A DNA stretch of 64,000 nucleotides from Nymphaea colorata (GCF_008831285.2 NC_045145.1:17358802-17422801); one strand, 5' to 3'; counted from the stretch's first letter, positions 11,464 through 24,664 are shown. Numbers and translations are program-made. The notes: generated from the sequence alone by a model not told the origin.

Positions 11464-12501
11464 TCACATCATTGAAAGGATCACTGTGAGTACCCACAAG
11501 GCCCTTGGCTTCTGGATCGTTCGACAGGCAAAGGCAGGGTGTAAGGACCAAGGACAATGCTGGTACCTTGTGGGTTGACGCAGAAATGGGGACAAGGATT
11601 TTTCACATCCCAACCTCCACATGATGACAGTATACCTGAGAGATCGCAATAATTGATGAAGAAAGTAACAAATAGACCAGTCTTGACCTACCAACCTTCA
11701 CTACAGTTCTCTTTTCTATCAGAAAAATAATAGAGCACAAGATTATCTTAAGCTTCTCTCCTTCCTTCCAGATAGCACGCACATGCTTCACTTCTGTATA
11801 AAACAGAAAAGAAAGGAAAGTGGGGCATCGTCTTGGTCAAGCTCAGTAAATAAAGCCCAAAAGGGAAGAGTGGAAATTTGTAACTTTGGTCTCTGGAGGT
11901 GACGCTTTAGCCCCAGCTATGGTTAGGGAACTTGACCCTAAAAGTGGCAGCTCTAATTCTCATTGTCAAAAGTTGAAACATGGTCGCTGCCTCCACAGTG
12001 ATTCCCATGTGCTGGTGCATTGTTTTTACTGTAATCTGCAACTAAAGGAGGGTTCTTTCTTTGTCCCTTGCTAGGCCTGCTGCCTGATTGTCCATTTTCT
12101 GTCTGGTTTGAATAAATGGACGGTGGAGATTTGACTGCCACTCGGTGGGCTTGCTGCATTTCTGATCCTGATCGTCCATTTCAAGTTGATGGTACAGATG
12201 GGATCTCTGTTTTCTGCTTTGTCCTGCTGTTCTGTGTAAAATGCACCCTCCTTCGTGACAATAATTCCTACTTCTTTTATCCTATTAAGAAAGGAAATAT
12301 TGCAGACCAACTTGGCGCATTTCTTTTGTTTGCTCGGCTAAAGCTTGGTCTAGGATAATCTGCAAAAGGAGAGATTCATGGGTAGACGTGCAATGAGTTG
12401 GAAGAACCCGCTTTTTGTTTTATTTTATTATATTTGTTCTGCAAAAAGAGGGTATTGGACATTTACATTTTTAGACTTTTTGATTGCTTGAGACTAGCAT
12501 G

Positions 12502-12502
<1 letters not shown>

Positions 12503-12534
<32 letters not shown>

Positions 12535-12546
12535 ATATATATATAT
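12503..12546. repeat. Compound (CT)n(TA)n microsatellite
   Basis: About 15 CT units followed by TT and six TA units, the same order as at 1689. Confidence 0.93.
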
Positions 12547-13658
12547 ACTTTTAGAGTTGTGCCTATTAAAGATTATGAGCAGTCATCGTGGACTTGTAAA
12601 TTAGCGTTTAAGTTCTTAGTTATCATGGTTCTTAGCCCTTTTAGGAGAGAAAAGAAACTGCTAGGAGTAGGTTGAGATCTGTAGAACAAGAAGCCCAAAC
12701 CTGATGTGATGACCGATACAAAGTGATCCATATGAACTATACTGTAAACTTTCTCTATATCAACGTTTCACAAATGGTTGCCTACAATAAAGTATATTCC
12801 TTTTGAAAAATTGAACATTTGTTGCTTTGTTGGTTGTTTTATTTGGTGAATGTTAACCATTCTTTTGTTTCAACCCATGACTAGAGGATAATGATAAAAT
12901 ATCTTAGTTTATCATTTTATTCATTCTTTCATTTTCAGTGTTGAATTTTACAACATTGATGTGATCCGTGTGAATTGTTTAGTAGGAATATTCCATTACG
13001 TCGCCTACTTACAGTTCTGCATTTGGGGAGTTTCACAAATCAAACAGCTCACGATCTATATCTTGAAACTTCAAAGATCAAAAGTCGTTAACTTTGTGAA
13101 AACATGACGCAAGAGTTTGTTCCTCACAACAGGATCCGCAGGAAATACGTCCATGTGATCGCACGAAATAGTACTGGAAGATTTTTTTTTATAAAAAATG
13201 ACAAGATTTTGTGCTGAATAGATGAATTGTTATTGGTTTATTTGTCTATTTCCTAATCAAAAGCTTAGTTTTGAAGCAACGGCGTTGAATTCCTGCAAAC
13301 TGCAAAGTTTTCGGTGCATTATCAAAAAAAAAAAAAAAAAAGAAGTTGAAATATTACGTGCTCAAGCAGCTGGTGATTGGGACTAATTCAACAACAAAGA
13401 GGGTGTTATTACTTGCATTTCACGCAGTTTGTTCACGCGTTGCTCTTCTTTCTATACACAAAGTCTTTCCTTGTAAGTATAATATAAAATTAGAGAGAGA
13501 ATTAAAGTTTTTGGAATTCATTTTCTTGTGTGTGGGTGATAGAGGAACAAGTGGTGGGGTGGCTAAGTCACGTAAATGGAATCCAATCACGCGCTTATGT
13601 AAAGAAAAACGAAGATATTGGGTAAGTCGCGATCGGTCATTGTGAAAGAAGATGAGGA

Positions 13659-13756
13659 GCGTTTGATTACTCCGGACTTCGAAATCCGTAATGAAAAGTG
13701 GGTGATAGGTCGCATTTGATTACTTCGGACTTTAAATCCGTAATAAAAGTTGGGTG
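13659..13756. repeat. Diverged direct repeat, 2 x about 46 bp
   Basis: Copies start GCGTTTGATTACTCCGGACT (13659) and GCATTTGATTACTTCGGACT (13712). Both continue with AAATCCGTAAT and end GGGTG. They differ at several positions, so this is an older duplication. Confidence 0.8.
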
Positions 13757-14699
13757 CTACACTGAGAGAAAATGGACGTTAGAAATTAAAATTAGTCTTC
13801 AAACAAAATTGGTTGAACTTATTCCACACACACACATAATATATAGAGGTAAAAACCAAGCCCAATAGTTTTTTGCTAAAAAATTATTATAAATAAAATA
13901 TAAACATCTTAATATATTTATAAAAACTATGTGAATATAAAACATGCTTTGAACCAAATTGTTTTATAAAAAATATTGATTTTTTTACTACCAAAATGTT
14001 GATGCTACATAGCTATTCATGTTTGCTTATTATGAAAACACTATTAAAACCTAAAAAATGATCAACTAAGTACATATTTTGAATCAACCTATCCTGAAGA
14101 CTATGTTGGTAAGGTTAGATTACAAAAACACTTTAAATATCATATTTAAAGGGTTTAATTTTTGTCCCTATCTCTTGATTTGGTTTCTACCAATCATATA
14201 TATATATACGTGTGTGTGTGTTTAAAATTTAGTTTTAGAAGCACACCAAAAGGCCGAGCATTGGGCCATGTACCCGATAATTGGGTTCAAGTTTGGTCCC
14301 GAAAAATCCAGCCTGCGCTGGCCCAATAACATAGTCGGCTTGACGGGGCTCAATTCGACCTGATTTATTTTTTATTATTATTTTTGATATATATTTTATT
14401 CTTAAAATATTTTTTTATATTTAAAAAAATTATTTTGTATTAAAAAAATATTTTAACGGGACCGAGATGAGACTAGGATTTCGGAAATCAGGCTGGACCC
14501 GAACTTGTTTTTCGGATCGGGTGTCGGGCCAGCCTGAGCCTAACTCTTATTGGACTACGATGCTAAGGTTTATTCCAAAACTTGGCTTTGTTTCCAAAAT
14601 GAGTATATGGGTGCTATCAAAATTGGGTTTGAAAAAATCTCTCTCGTGCATTTTGCTATCTGAGCGAGAAACACTGTTTTGGGTGCATCATCCAGACCA

Positions 14700-14872
14700 G
14701 TAGTGGAGCCAGAAAAACTTGCTGGAGGTGTACTTGTTTAAAAATACTCAAATCTGGTGGGACACTTTTATATATAAAAAAATAAATAATTAAGCTTATT
14801 TAAAAATAAAAAACTTTTAAAAGACTGCTTGTGGGCAACTGCCCACACCAGTCACCATGTGGCTACGCCACT
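14700..14872 (+). repeat. Dispersed repeat, copy 2 (TAGTGGAGCCAG...GGCTACGCCACT)
   Basis: Begins TAGTGGAGCCAGAAAAAC and ends GTGGCTACGCCACTTA, with an AT-rich core and GTGGGCAACTGCCCACAC near the right end. The ends are imperfect inverted complements (AGTGG.. / ..CCACT). Related to 9508-9678 on the other strand. Confidence 0.5.
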
Positions 14873-15206
14873 TATCCAGACAAACAAACAAAGTTTTCAA
14901 GACTTATTAAACAAAACTAAGTTAGAGGAGAGTGACATCCAAATACTACCCCTCACATATTCTTTTTAACATTACAAACCACAACAGGTGGTAAGAAAAA
15001 TTGTACCACCATATATATTATGTCGCCAAGCGTTCAACAGAAAACTTTGTATGAAGGACTGGAGCGCCAGAATTTTTTTTCAGGGGTAGGCGAGACGGTC
15101 TGCGGGTCGGGCCAAACGGTCCATAGGTTGGACCAAGAGGACCGACGGGTCGAGTCAAACTAAAAAAATTCGACTTTTTTAATATAAAAAAAAAATTCTT
15201 GCGCTC

Positions 15207-15262
15207 ACCCGAGCCATGGCCCAGTCGGCCCCGTACCCGAGCCATGGCCCAGTCGGCCCCCT
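15207..15262. repeat. Tandem duplication, 2 x 28 bp
   Basis: ACCCGAGCCATGGCCCAGTC and the following GGCCCC are repeated head to tail with offset 28. It is strikingly GC-rich within AT-rich surroundings. Confidence 0.9.
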
Positions 15263-15367
15263 CTTCCCTCGCCCGGCAGAGTAGTATAAGGATACAACCA
15301 TGTGGGAAAAGGGCCCCCTTCCAACATAAGATTCATGTCCTATTGCCGTTGCCGGAAGCAAGCTCAT

Positions 15368-15498
15368 GCCCATGGACGGTCAGTATGTAAAAGAAATCAA
15401 CGAAACAAGTTTTATTTTGGATTTGGACTTTCACCCATGAACGGTCAGTATGTAAAAGAAATTAACGAAACAAGTTTTATTTTGGATTTGGAGTTTCA
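15368..15498. repeat. Tandem duplication, 2 x 65 bp
   Basis: CATGGACGGTCAGTATGTAA at 15371 recurs as CATGAACGGTCAGTATGTAA at 15436. The following AAGAAAT.AACGAAACAAG and TTTTATTTTGGATTTGGA are shared, with three or four differences in all. Confidence 0.9.
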
Positions 15499-17215
15499 AG
15501 TTTTCTTCTCCTCTTTAGATCCGCCAATTTATTTTTCAAGATAATGGTTGTGAAAATAATTTTTCTTTTTTTTTAAAAAAGTAGATGAGAGAGTGAAGAA
15601 AAAAAATGAAAAGTCAGTCTCATTTTAAAATTACCCGGAGGTCTTAACACGAATGAATCTGCTTTAAAAATTTTGGTAAATTTATAAAATATCAAAACAT
15701 AATATTTCATCATTTTGTCTGAATAGATTATTAGTGTCTTTGTTGCCAAATGCCACCATAAGGTTTTCTTTTTTTTTTTTTGACATACTTTTTTTTCTTT
15801 GAAATATGAAGGAAGCCTATCCCTCATCTTCTTAAAAGAATTTCTCAGCAAATGCATTTTTTCTGAAAATTCTGTCATTTTCCTTGACATTTTGACAAAC
15901 GAAAAAATGCACCGTTCGCTATCACGACTTAATGTGTGATTCTCTTACTCTGTAAACCTGAAAAGCTATGGACTTTTTTGAAAATGGTAGAAAAGGTAAA
16001 AAAAAAAAACACTTACCCGACAGAAAAGCCTGTGAAAATTCGTAAAATTTATGAATTTTTTAAGAGTCAGAAATTTTTTTTTTAAGAGTCTTCAGTTTTC
16101 ACTCTTGTAAGGAAAAGTCATGAAATTCGCTTAATATTTGGGCAAATAACAAAGAACCACTCAACTACTCAAAATTATCAAATTGGTGTTGACGTTTGCG
16201 ATAAATTAGCAGCCTGCTGACAGAAAACATTTTTATACGAAATTACAAAATTATTTTTCATAAAGGCCAAAACTCTTTTGTCGCTCAAAGGAGGAGTAGT
16301 TCATTTTTGTTACTTTTGTATAAAAGGTATAATGTTTTTTGTGAGCAAGAAAAGAATCTCTTTGACGATTTCTCTCGGAAGCTGAGCGCTACTCTTTTTT
16401 AACTTCAAAAAGTTCAACCGACGGTGTTGGACTTCCTTCAACTGATTCCCATTTTGCAGTCAAATCATCTTGTATGACAGTACCTGCAATATCTGAATTC
16501 TTCAGGATAAGGATTTAATGACTGCCAATAGATTAAGGAGAATCAAATGAGAAATGAGACATATTCTCCCTCTAGAGAGGCTTCCATAAGAAGTGGGCAC
16601 AACAGATAATCTTTTACATGTTATCGTCATAAAAGAATATATATCAGCGCGCACATTTTTCGATTCTATAGTTTTCATTCAACATTCTCAAACGTCAATA
16701 TACTACCAAAATGCATAGAGTTTAAGAAATTCATTTATTTTGAAAATATGCGATTTTTTTTTGTGTGAAAATATCTTGATAAAATTTAAATAGAACTCTG
16801 GTACTCACACTCTTGATCAAATCTCTATGTGCAATAGAAACATCTACAAAGTTCTTAAAGTATATTGAGATTTTTCTTACATTTTCTAACAAGGCATAGT
16901 ATAGCTTGTAAGAGCGGGAAAACATATAAATAGTAATCTTCCCGCTTTCATTCTCATGGATGTTATTCTCTTGAGCCATAAACGGCAGGCATGCTCAAAG
17001 TAGAAGGCAGCGACTGCCCATCCAAGGTTTCAATGAAGCCTAGGACCTTAAGGAGAGGAGGAATAAAGAGGCTTTCAAACTTCTTTCCGGCAGTGAATTG
17101 TTCTCCGGCCGATTGGAAAAAGCTTGAAAGTGTTTGCAGAAGTTTTAGTTTCTCAAGAAGGTGCTATTTATTGGTGAATAATATTAAAACAATGTGAAAA
17201 TTAATGCTTTAAAAT

Positions 17216-17227
17216 GCACACACACAC

Positions 17228-17263
<36 letters not shown>
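17216..17263. repeat. Compound (CA)n(TA)n microsatellite
   Basis: A CA run followed by about 17 TA units. Confidence 0.93.
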
Positions 17264-17265
<2 letters not shown>

Positions 17266-17807
17266 ATTGGGTCATGGAATCTGTGCGAACGGCTTCCACT
17301 TTAAGGGGCAAGCAAATGTCTTCGTACTCCATCGATGGAGGATTCCTTGTCTCTGGCAACTTGAGACCCATTTAAGTTCCAAAACTGAACTTTTCTGCAA
17401 CTTGGTTGGTGGGGTGAGGTTCCAATTTGGCAAAACCAAGTTGTCATCATCAGCTCTCTCTCTCTCTCTCTCATCCATGTCTTCAAGAATGTGTTCCTTG
17501 TCCTTCTTCTCCGTTAGTGTTTGAACCCCGCGACTCTTGTTTGCTTTCTTGCCTGCTCAACTTTTGTGACTTTGGTGAAATCTTTCCATTTTCTTTTTTG
17601 GTAAACAAATTCCCATTTCTGTCAGCCCTCTCTCTCTCCTTCCTGTGCACACTCACACATATAGCATTCTCAAAATTTCCAGATAATGTAATTGTGAAGA
17701 TAAAAATCCAAATATCTAGAAAATGTCATGAGTTTTTTAGTGTTCTAATTAGAATTTATGAGACAACAAACTTGAGACTATTAATTTTTAGATTACGATA
17801 AAACTTA

Positions 17808-18067
17808 GAGGACGTTTGGGTGACACCCCAAGGATAGGTTTTTGGAGTGTTTGGGTACCATCAAAATGGGTTTGAAGAAAACTCAATTTTGACAAAACTT
17901 AATTTTGTAAAAACAAGTGCAAAACCTGATCCCCTCTCCCTCGGGTTCTTCGCAAAGACCAGGTTTGGGGTATATCACCCAAAAGAAACTGAGTTTTAAA
18001 AACCTGGTTTTCATAAAACCATGTTTTAAAAAAACTGGGTTTGATGAGGGTATCATTCAAACACCCC
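17808..18067. mobile_element. Tourist-like MITE, 260 bp, TTA target duplication
   Basis: Left end GAGGACGTTTGGGTGACAC; complement of the right end GGGGTGTTTGAATGATAC. They match over about 18 bases with a gap and a few mismatches. TTA stands directly outside both ends (17805-17807 and 18068-18070), the duplication expected for PIF/Harbinger elements. The interior is rich in AAAACTGGGTTT-type sequence in both orientations and has no coding capacity. 14560-14690 carries related words (AAAATTGGGTTTGAAAAAA). Confidence 0.65.
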
Positions 18068-18245
18068 TTAATCTACGTATCAAAACTCCATGATCTGATT
18101 ATGAATCATATGGCTTTTGATATGATATCGCTCGTATGCTTGAATTCATTAAAATGATTTTCAAATGGATGGGAATGCAATATGTTAACCTAGGAATTAT
18201 ATTTTAGATGGCGTAATTAAGTTTGATTATTATTAATTTGAAAAA

Positions 18246-18405
18246 AAGGTAGATGACAACTATATCTTAACTTTTCAAAAGTAATTTTTTACGTAATATT
18301 TACGAACATATATTTATTTTTAGAAAAAGGTAGATGAAAGCTATATTTTAACTTTAAAAAGTAATCTTATACGAAATATCTACAAACATAAATCAGATTA
18401 ATCAA
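18246..18405. repeat. Diverged tandem duplication, 2 x about 81 bp
   Basis: AAGGTAGATGACAACTATAT and AAGGTAGATGAAAGCTATAT start the two copies. Both continue with TTAACTTT..AAAAGTAAT and ATACGAAATAT-type sequence. Confidence 0.75.
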
Positions 18406-18640
18406 ATGACCAGTAACCAGTTCATATACTTCTTAATTTACTTTAATCTGCGGGAAACCTGGTTGCCTGATGGTTAAAAAATTTAAAAGTCGTTACTAAA
18501 AGCATTATAAACTATTGCTAAAAGTACCATACACCCATTTATGCAACATAAACTTTTACTAGTGCCCTTGTAACAATTTTTAGTGATAAATTTTAAATTT
18601 TTAACGATATGACAACATTCAACATCCACTTGAAATCTCT

Positions 18641-18692
18641 TTCTCTCTCTCTCTCTCTCTCTTTATATATATGTATATATATATATATATAT
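18641..18692. repeat. Compound (CT)n(TA)n microsatellite
   Basis: About 11 CT units followed by an interrupted TA run. Confidence 0.93.
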
Positions 18693-19117
18693 TTGACTTC
18701 ACTTCATCAAGACCCACTTTTTTTATTTAGTGGAAAGGTACACGCATGATCCTGACCATATGTAACTACTTACAATGAATGAGCTCCCTAAGGGAAGTAG
18801 AAGAGGCAATAGGTCCAATACAAGAGGGCCAACCTATCTAGAATCTAGAGTTAAGAGGTGCGTATAAATGTGCATTGAATGTTCATTCATATTGCGTAGC
18901 TAATGAGATAAAACGCCGAATCTTTTGAAAAAATCGGCTCTCCCCACTCACCAATTCAATGATCTGCAACGCAGAAACGAAGTCAAAACACTTGCGGCAG
19001 TATAGAGTCACGAACGATTGATGGTGTTGCGGGAGAGGACGGAGGAGACCGGAAATTAGACCAAGAGGGAGTCATTTTGCTTGAAATGGGAAAATATAAA
19101 ATGGGTGTCGGTTAGTC

Positions 19118-19120
<3 letters not shown>

Positions 19121-19148
<28 letters not shown>
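19121..19148. repeat. (TA)14 microsatellite
   Basis: Uninterrupted TA run in intergenic sequence. Confidence 0.93.
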
Positions 19149-19151
<3 letters not shown>

Positions 19152-22100
19152 CAAAAATGGGCAGATGGCAATCTTAAATTGGGCACTCAATTAATTTGCT
19201 ACTCAATGCATAAGAATATAATTTCTAACCTTCTTCCAATGAATAAGATACAAGTACCCGTTGATTCATATCTGTAAATGTGTGAAAAGGTTGGTAAAGG
19301 AGTCAGATACACGTTTGAACACTTTGATTGCACGATACTCGAACAGGTTGGTAAGAGCCAAATTTGCATGTCTCATGTTTATACTGCTCAACAACTTCGA
19401 CCATATGTACATTTGGTTCTCTTAAAATCGTTTATGTACTTACAAAATATTATCTCATAGGTAAACAAGGACAGTGAGTTGATCTCTACAATGACAAACA
19501 AGCAACGCAGTTGAAAAGCAGTTAGTGTTAGTGTCTCTGTTAAGACTGTAGTGAAGTTTTAAGACCGAAATTTCCCTTTCTACATTCGAGAGAAAAAAAA
19601 AATTATTGAGTCCACCATATGTTCAAACCAGAACCAACCTGTCGATATTCTTTCTATTTGGCAGATCAACATGGAATCCAGTTCGCATGTCGATGAAGAA
19701 GGCAGGTAAAAGGAACCCCAAGGCAAACAGAAAAGGTCAAAAAGGAAACAGGGCTGCCATGGTTCGGGCGTGTTACGTGCCGTCAGAGGAAGAGGAATGG
19801 CAGCAAAAGCCAGCCAAATTGCAGCACGAGATGTCCACGTCCCTGTGAGGATGAAGCGGAACTACCTTCTTCATTTATTAGTTTATCAATATAAATGACT
19901 GGAAATAATGTTTGGTGCCCACAAGATCGGAGCCGTCCGATTCCTCAGACAACGGCCAGGATCTTGACTCGAGCAGACTGTTAATTAGCTCAGCCCTACC
20001 ATGTGTCCGAACCAGAGGCGCCATTATTTCAGAATGATATGTTCCCCACCTTTACCTTTTCCCTCTCTCCTAATTAATGGCTGTGTGTTGCAGAGCTCTA
20101 TACTCTATAGTACAATCATAGGCAGCCAACCCGTACTGTGGTGGTGCGGCCATGACACGAACTGGGTTCGGCCATTAATGGCACAACCATTGCACCTACC
20201 TGCTGTTGCTGCAGCAGCAAAACCAGTGTCTCTCTCCATCTCTCCCTTTCTTTCTCTCTAGGCTTTCTGTTTTTTCCTCTAGCTGTCCCCTCGCCTCTGA
20301 AATTAAAGAGCAGCAGGCTCCTCCTCCTCATCTGTGGGCCACCATTCGCTCTCTTGATTATTTCTGATATTTATCGAAGCTGCCAAAAAACTCCAAGAAG
20401 CCATGCATGATTCCAGAGAGAATTCCTGTGGACGGAGACTCCCACTCTGCTTTCTCAAGCAAAGAAACCTTCCTTTAACTTTATGGCCTTTTCTTTCGGG
20501 TCGAAGCTGTCGGTGGTTCTAAAGAGTATAATCAATCTTCAATAACAGGTTTCCTCCACAATCTTGCGAAAGAAAAAACCGCAATTCCTTGCACTTTTTA
20601 GTTTAAACTGAAAACAAATTGCTCAATAAAATAAATTTTCATTCTTTAACTCAAAAAAAACTTTACAACCCCCCACCTTTGTGAATTTTCATTTTCCAGT
20701 CTTAAGCACTCAAGATACTTCACAACTCTCTAATAAATGGAAAAAAATCCACCAGCTTTTCAAAACACACTACCACAATATATAGAAGCCTGCCTGCCTG
20801 CCTGTAGTGTGCGGGCAAAAAGAAAAGTAGTTGCATCTCCACTCATTCACTCAAAAATTTCCAAATAAGGGTCGAACCTTTTAAGTGGGCTGCCTGCCAA
20901 GTGCCAATAGTCATTGCTGGGCTTGATATGGTCCGACCTCTAAATCATTATCTGAGATCAAGTTAACAAAAATTAGCTGAACTCAAGTAACTAAGAAGAA
21001 CTCGTTATACGTATATGTGTTCATTCTTATTGACACAGAGAATAAACAATGAGAATTATAGACATCATGGTGAAACAGTTGGTCAATATGATTGAACATT
21101 TCACAAGTTATTATGCATAAAATATTGTGTACATATTTAGTGCTCGTTTACCAGCACCAAGAAGAGCTTACTGTCTTACCGTTGGAAAAGGAAACGGGAA
21201 ATGTACTAAGCACGTATTGTAGTGGATCAACCACCGGTCCACCACGATCGGTTTTCAAGTTTCAACTGCATCGTCCTCCGTCCACCATTGCCGGAGCATG
21301 TGGCTGTAGCGTAATTTCGCACGCTCTCGGCAAAAGTGTAAGGAGAGAATCACATGACGTGGACGCGCCATCCCAGTACTCCGCTTCGAAACGCCGGAAT
21401 TCATCGACACGTCTCCGTAAAGCGGGAGCGGAGGAAGGAGGAACAGAGGAGGGGGACGCCGCACTTCGTCAGAGTATGTGAGTATCACGGGCTCGCTCAC
21501 GTGATCGTGTCATGAACCGCCGCCCTCCACCGCCGGCGATGGACGGCCGGTATCTCATCGTCCCCTCCCCTCCCCCCTCCGCCGTCGGAATGTTTCCGTC
21601 AGCTACCGACAGCCCTGCCTGCAACTCCTGGTCCCACCGATTGCGACCTGTCGAGCTCCTTCCGCCCCACCACCACCACTTCCTCCTCCTCGACAGCGAC
21701 GCCACCAGATCGTCCTACCTCATCACCGGCGTTGGTTCTCTATATCGCTTGCGCCCTTAGTTTTTAACTAAAATTCCGAAAACGAACCTAACATTTTTCA
21801 ATTCTTTAACACAGGCAGTCAGACAAAAAAAAAAAAAAATCAACCTAATGGAATAAAAATGTCATTTGCATATAAAGTTATCGGGGCGAAAGTAAAAAGT
21901 TAAGAGAAGCCTTTTCACGGTAAAGGGCATCCCATAAACTACGGCTTCTTGTTTGATAATTTTAGTAACGAGCGGGGTTGTTTCTTTACGGAGCGTGAAA
22001 ATTACGAACCTGCTTTCTGAAATTGTGTCCATGACAGGGTCCGGATAGGAAGTTTCGGCATTATCGATCGGGGAAGAGGGCGGCAGCAAAGCCGATGAAA

Positions 22101-23585
22101 TCAGCGTCGTTGACTTTTTCTTAAATGACGAGAATGTCCTCTGGCGGAATGTTTCCTCTTCTTGAGAAGCGAGCCATGCCTTTTAAGGAGTTGTCAACTC
22201 CGCCCTCCCCCCTTCCTTCCTCTTGGTTGGGGCGCGCCTTCCCCTGGCCGCTTCCCTCGTGACAAAGCCACCGCTCTCAACTCCTTTGGCCACTCCCTCC
22301 TTCAAGAGCGCGTTTGGCATAATCAGGATCTCTCGCTGAACGCTCCTGCCAAAAACAGAATCGACGATATTCTCTTGTGAACAATCCCAGTTCGGTCGGC
22401 CTCATTTCTACTGTGCAAACTTACGGAGATCGGAATATTTTGACATCTCGGATTTCTAAAAGGCCAGCCGTCGAAACCTAACTCAAGATCGCGAAATCCG
22501 GGGCCGGAGATCTCGATCGACCGCGATCGTAATCGTTTCTGACTTTCTGGGGTTCCCAAACCCTAATCGTCCGGCCGCGGGTGTTCCGAGACGCCTCCCT
22601 TGTCGGGGCTCTACCCAACGCCTGTTTGGTCTCATTTGGAAACGGGACGGGCGCTCACGTCCCCTCACGAGCAGACGTTGCGTACAGTTTTGGGGGAAAG
22701 GACTAAACCGGCAACCTTTTTCCTTCCGTAAGTTTTTGATCAGAGGTTAGATCCTAACTCGAAACGGATGGATCATCAATCTCTTTCTCGATTGGATCTG
22801 AAATACCTAACGTTCCACGACCCGCTCGAACATGACCCCCTTCCGTTACGGAGGGGGAGAAACGATTTAATGCGAATGACGAGCGTGCCCCTCGAGAGGG
22901 ACTCGCATCGGGGGATGTGAATTCTCACATTTATTAACCCGCCGGAAGTTCATAAAAGCGGAAAGTCTCGCGCCTAATTCCGATTCTAACCCTTCATCGC
23001 TCATCGCCGATTTACCGCGGGAGCGCCTTTCCGATGGCGGTAAATCGGTCGAATAAAAGCGCGCGGCGAATGATCGCCAAAAGAGCGGGGGGCGGACGCG
23101 CCGATGCTGGTAACCGCCCCGAGTTAATGAGAACGGTTTCCGGACGAGAACGTAAATGAACGAATTCCCGAACTCGGGGGATGTTACGAGGAGCCCGTGA
23201 ATGTTTTCATTATTGCATTTAACGGCACATTTGGTATGCGAGTCGGAGAACTCTTTCTTGGCGTTAGAATTATTTGATGAGCGTCGTATAAAGCACGAAA
23301 ACGAGAATGGGTAAATGCAAATGGTTTGGAACTTACCACCATGACATGATCTTAACAGAAGCTAGCAATAAGGTCGCTGTAAATATGATGATGTATTTGT
23401 ATGGAAATACGCAAAGGGAAGCTGAAAAATTTATATGAGAGGATGTTTATGTTAATAGCACTCAAACAATAAACAGGTTTTCTGAAAAACATTTGATGAT
23501 ATTGCCGTTCATTGAAAACGACTCAAAATAGGTGAATATGAGAAGTAGAAAGAAGGGAGGGAGAGGCAGAGGGAGGTGTTGCACG
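19149..23585. other. Intergenic; GC-rich upstream region of the SFH gene
   Basis: No gene recognised. From about 21.2 to 23.2 kb the sequence is unusually GC- and CpG-rich for this window. Short open frames on both strands (for example 21512-21760) are proline/histidine-rich or arginine-rich low-complexity translations with no known domain. It may be an extended promoter or CpG-rich relic; a diverged short gene cannot be excluded. Confidence 0.4.
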
Positions 23586-23595
23586 TATATAAAAA
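23586..23595 (+). promoter_or_regulatory. TATA box of the SFH gene (predicted)
   Basis: TATATAAAAA, about 1.08 kb before the start codon. The presumed 5' UTR that follows carries a (GA)n run at 23661-23680 and may contain an intron that I could not place. No other equally good TATA box lies nearer the start on this strand. Confidence 0.5.
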
Positions 23596-23660
23596 CGAGG
23601 CGCTGAGAAAAAGCTGGAAGGAAACCCTCGAACATTCGAATTGCATCTCACCTCCGGGAG

Positions 23661-23680
23661 AAGAGAGAGAGAGAGAGAGA
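23661..23680. repeat. (GA)n run in presumed 5' UTR of SFH
   Basis: About ten GA units just downstream of the predicted TATA box. GAGA tracts are common in plant 5' leaders. Confidence 0.85.
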
Positions 23681-24664
23681 TAAGAGAGGGAGGTTGAGTT
23701 CATCTGATCTGGCTGCCGTTTTTTTCGGACGGAAAATTCTAATCCTGATATGCTCTGCGTTTCCTTTTTCGGTTAGTTGTTGTGCCATCTCTGGCCCGTC
23801 CATATCTCCGCTCGGAAGACGCGGAGCGTCGAATTTCAGCTGTTTTTGAGCGGTTCGACAAGGTTCCCGCACGAGATTCCGTGCGTGGTGAGCTCCTTTC
23901 CCGGTTTTCTGGCAGGACTTGGTAATGCTCGTCGGTTTTCGGTGCCTTGTTCGGTGGATCGTCCACGGAAAAGGCAAGCTACTTGTGATATTCTGGATTT
24001 CTTTCGGTTTTCTTGGTTTCTTGAGGGATCTTTCTTTTCTCCTTGTGTCTGGTTAGCCGTTGTGTTTGAAAGTGCGTTCGGAGTGGTTCAAAGCGATGAA
24101 GGTTGATCTATTTGAGGAGTTTTGACCCTCTCTTAGAGATGCGAGAGCTTCTTGGTGGTTCAAAGTGGCGTGGACGCTTTAGAATCGTCCTTTATTGAAA
24201 ATGAGCTTCGCCAATGGAGAATGTGTTTATTTACGCTGTCGTAGTTCCTGCAGATGTTGGCGAAAACGGAGGGATCTCGTTTTCCGTCATGCTCGGCCGA
24301 TGGAGATGTTGAGTGAGTAGTTACTACGGGATTTTTTCTGGAGTTTAATTGCTTGGTCGTCCTTTTTCTTTAACTGCTGTTTTCTTCTTTTTCTTTTTCC
24401 TATTCCCCCTGTTTCCGTTCTTGTTGACCTCGTCGGTGTTTATGCCATACTTTTCTTCTTTAATGTTGCTGGACTGTAACGGTTGATTTGATTTCTGCGG
24501 GAACGGAAAACCTATGTGCTGTTTATTCGGGTACCTTATTGTGTTTCTCCTGTGTAGGGTGCACGAGAGTACATAACGGTGTGCTTCTTTACCGGCGTTG
24601 GGGCATATTCTGGCCGACTACTCCGAGCTGAATAGGCGGGGTTACTGCTGAACCTGGAGGGAGA

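Larger units (their letters stand above)
10421..13658. other. Intergenic, no gene recognised
   Basis: Several short open frames on both strands without family resemblance. Holds CT/TA microsatellites and an A17 run near 13326. Confidence 0.5.
13757..17807. other. Intergenic, AT-rich with element fragments
   Basis: No gene recognised. About 14243-14540 carries GGCC/CGGGCC-rich blocks around an AT-rich core (GCCGAGCATTGGGCC ... GTGTCGGGCCAGCCTGAGCC), as in degenerate hAT-type elements of plants, but I could not fix its ends. Short tandem duplications are listed separately. Confidence 0.4.

Noticed and set aside
21092-21760. Open frames in the GC-rich block as genes
   Set aside because: Frames are open on both strands because of GC content; translations are low-complexity Pro/His/Arg-rich without a domain or splice structure.
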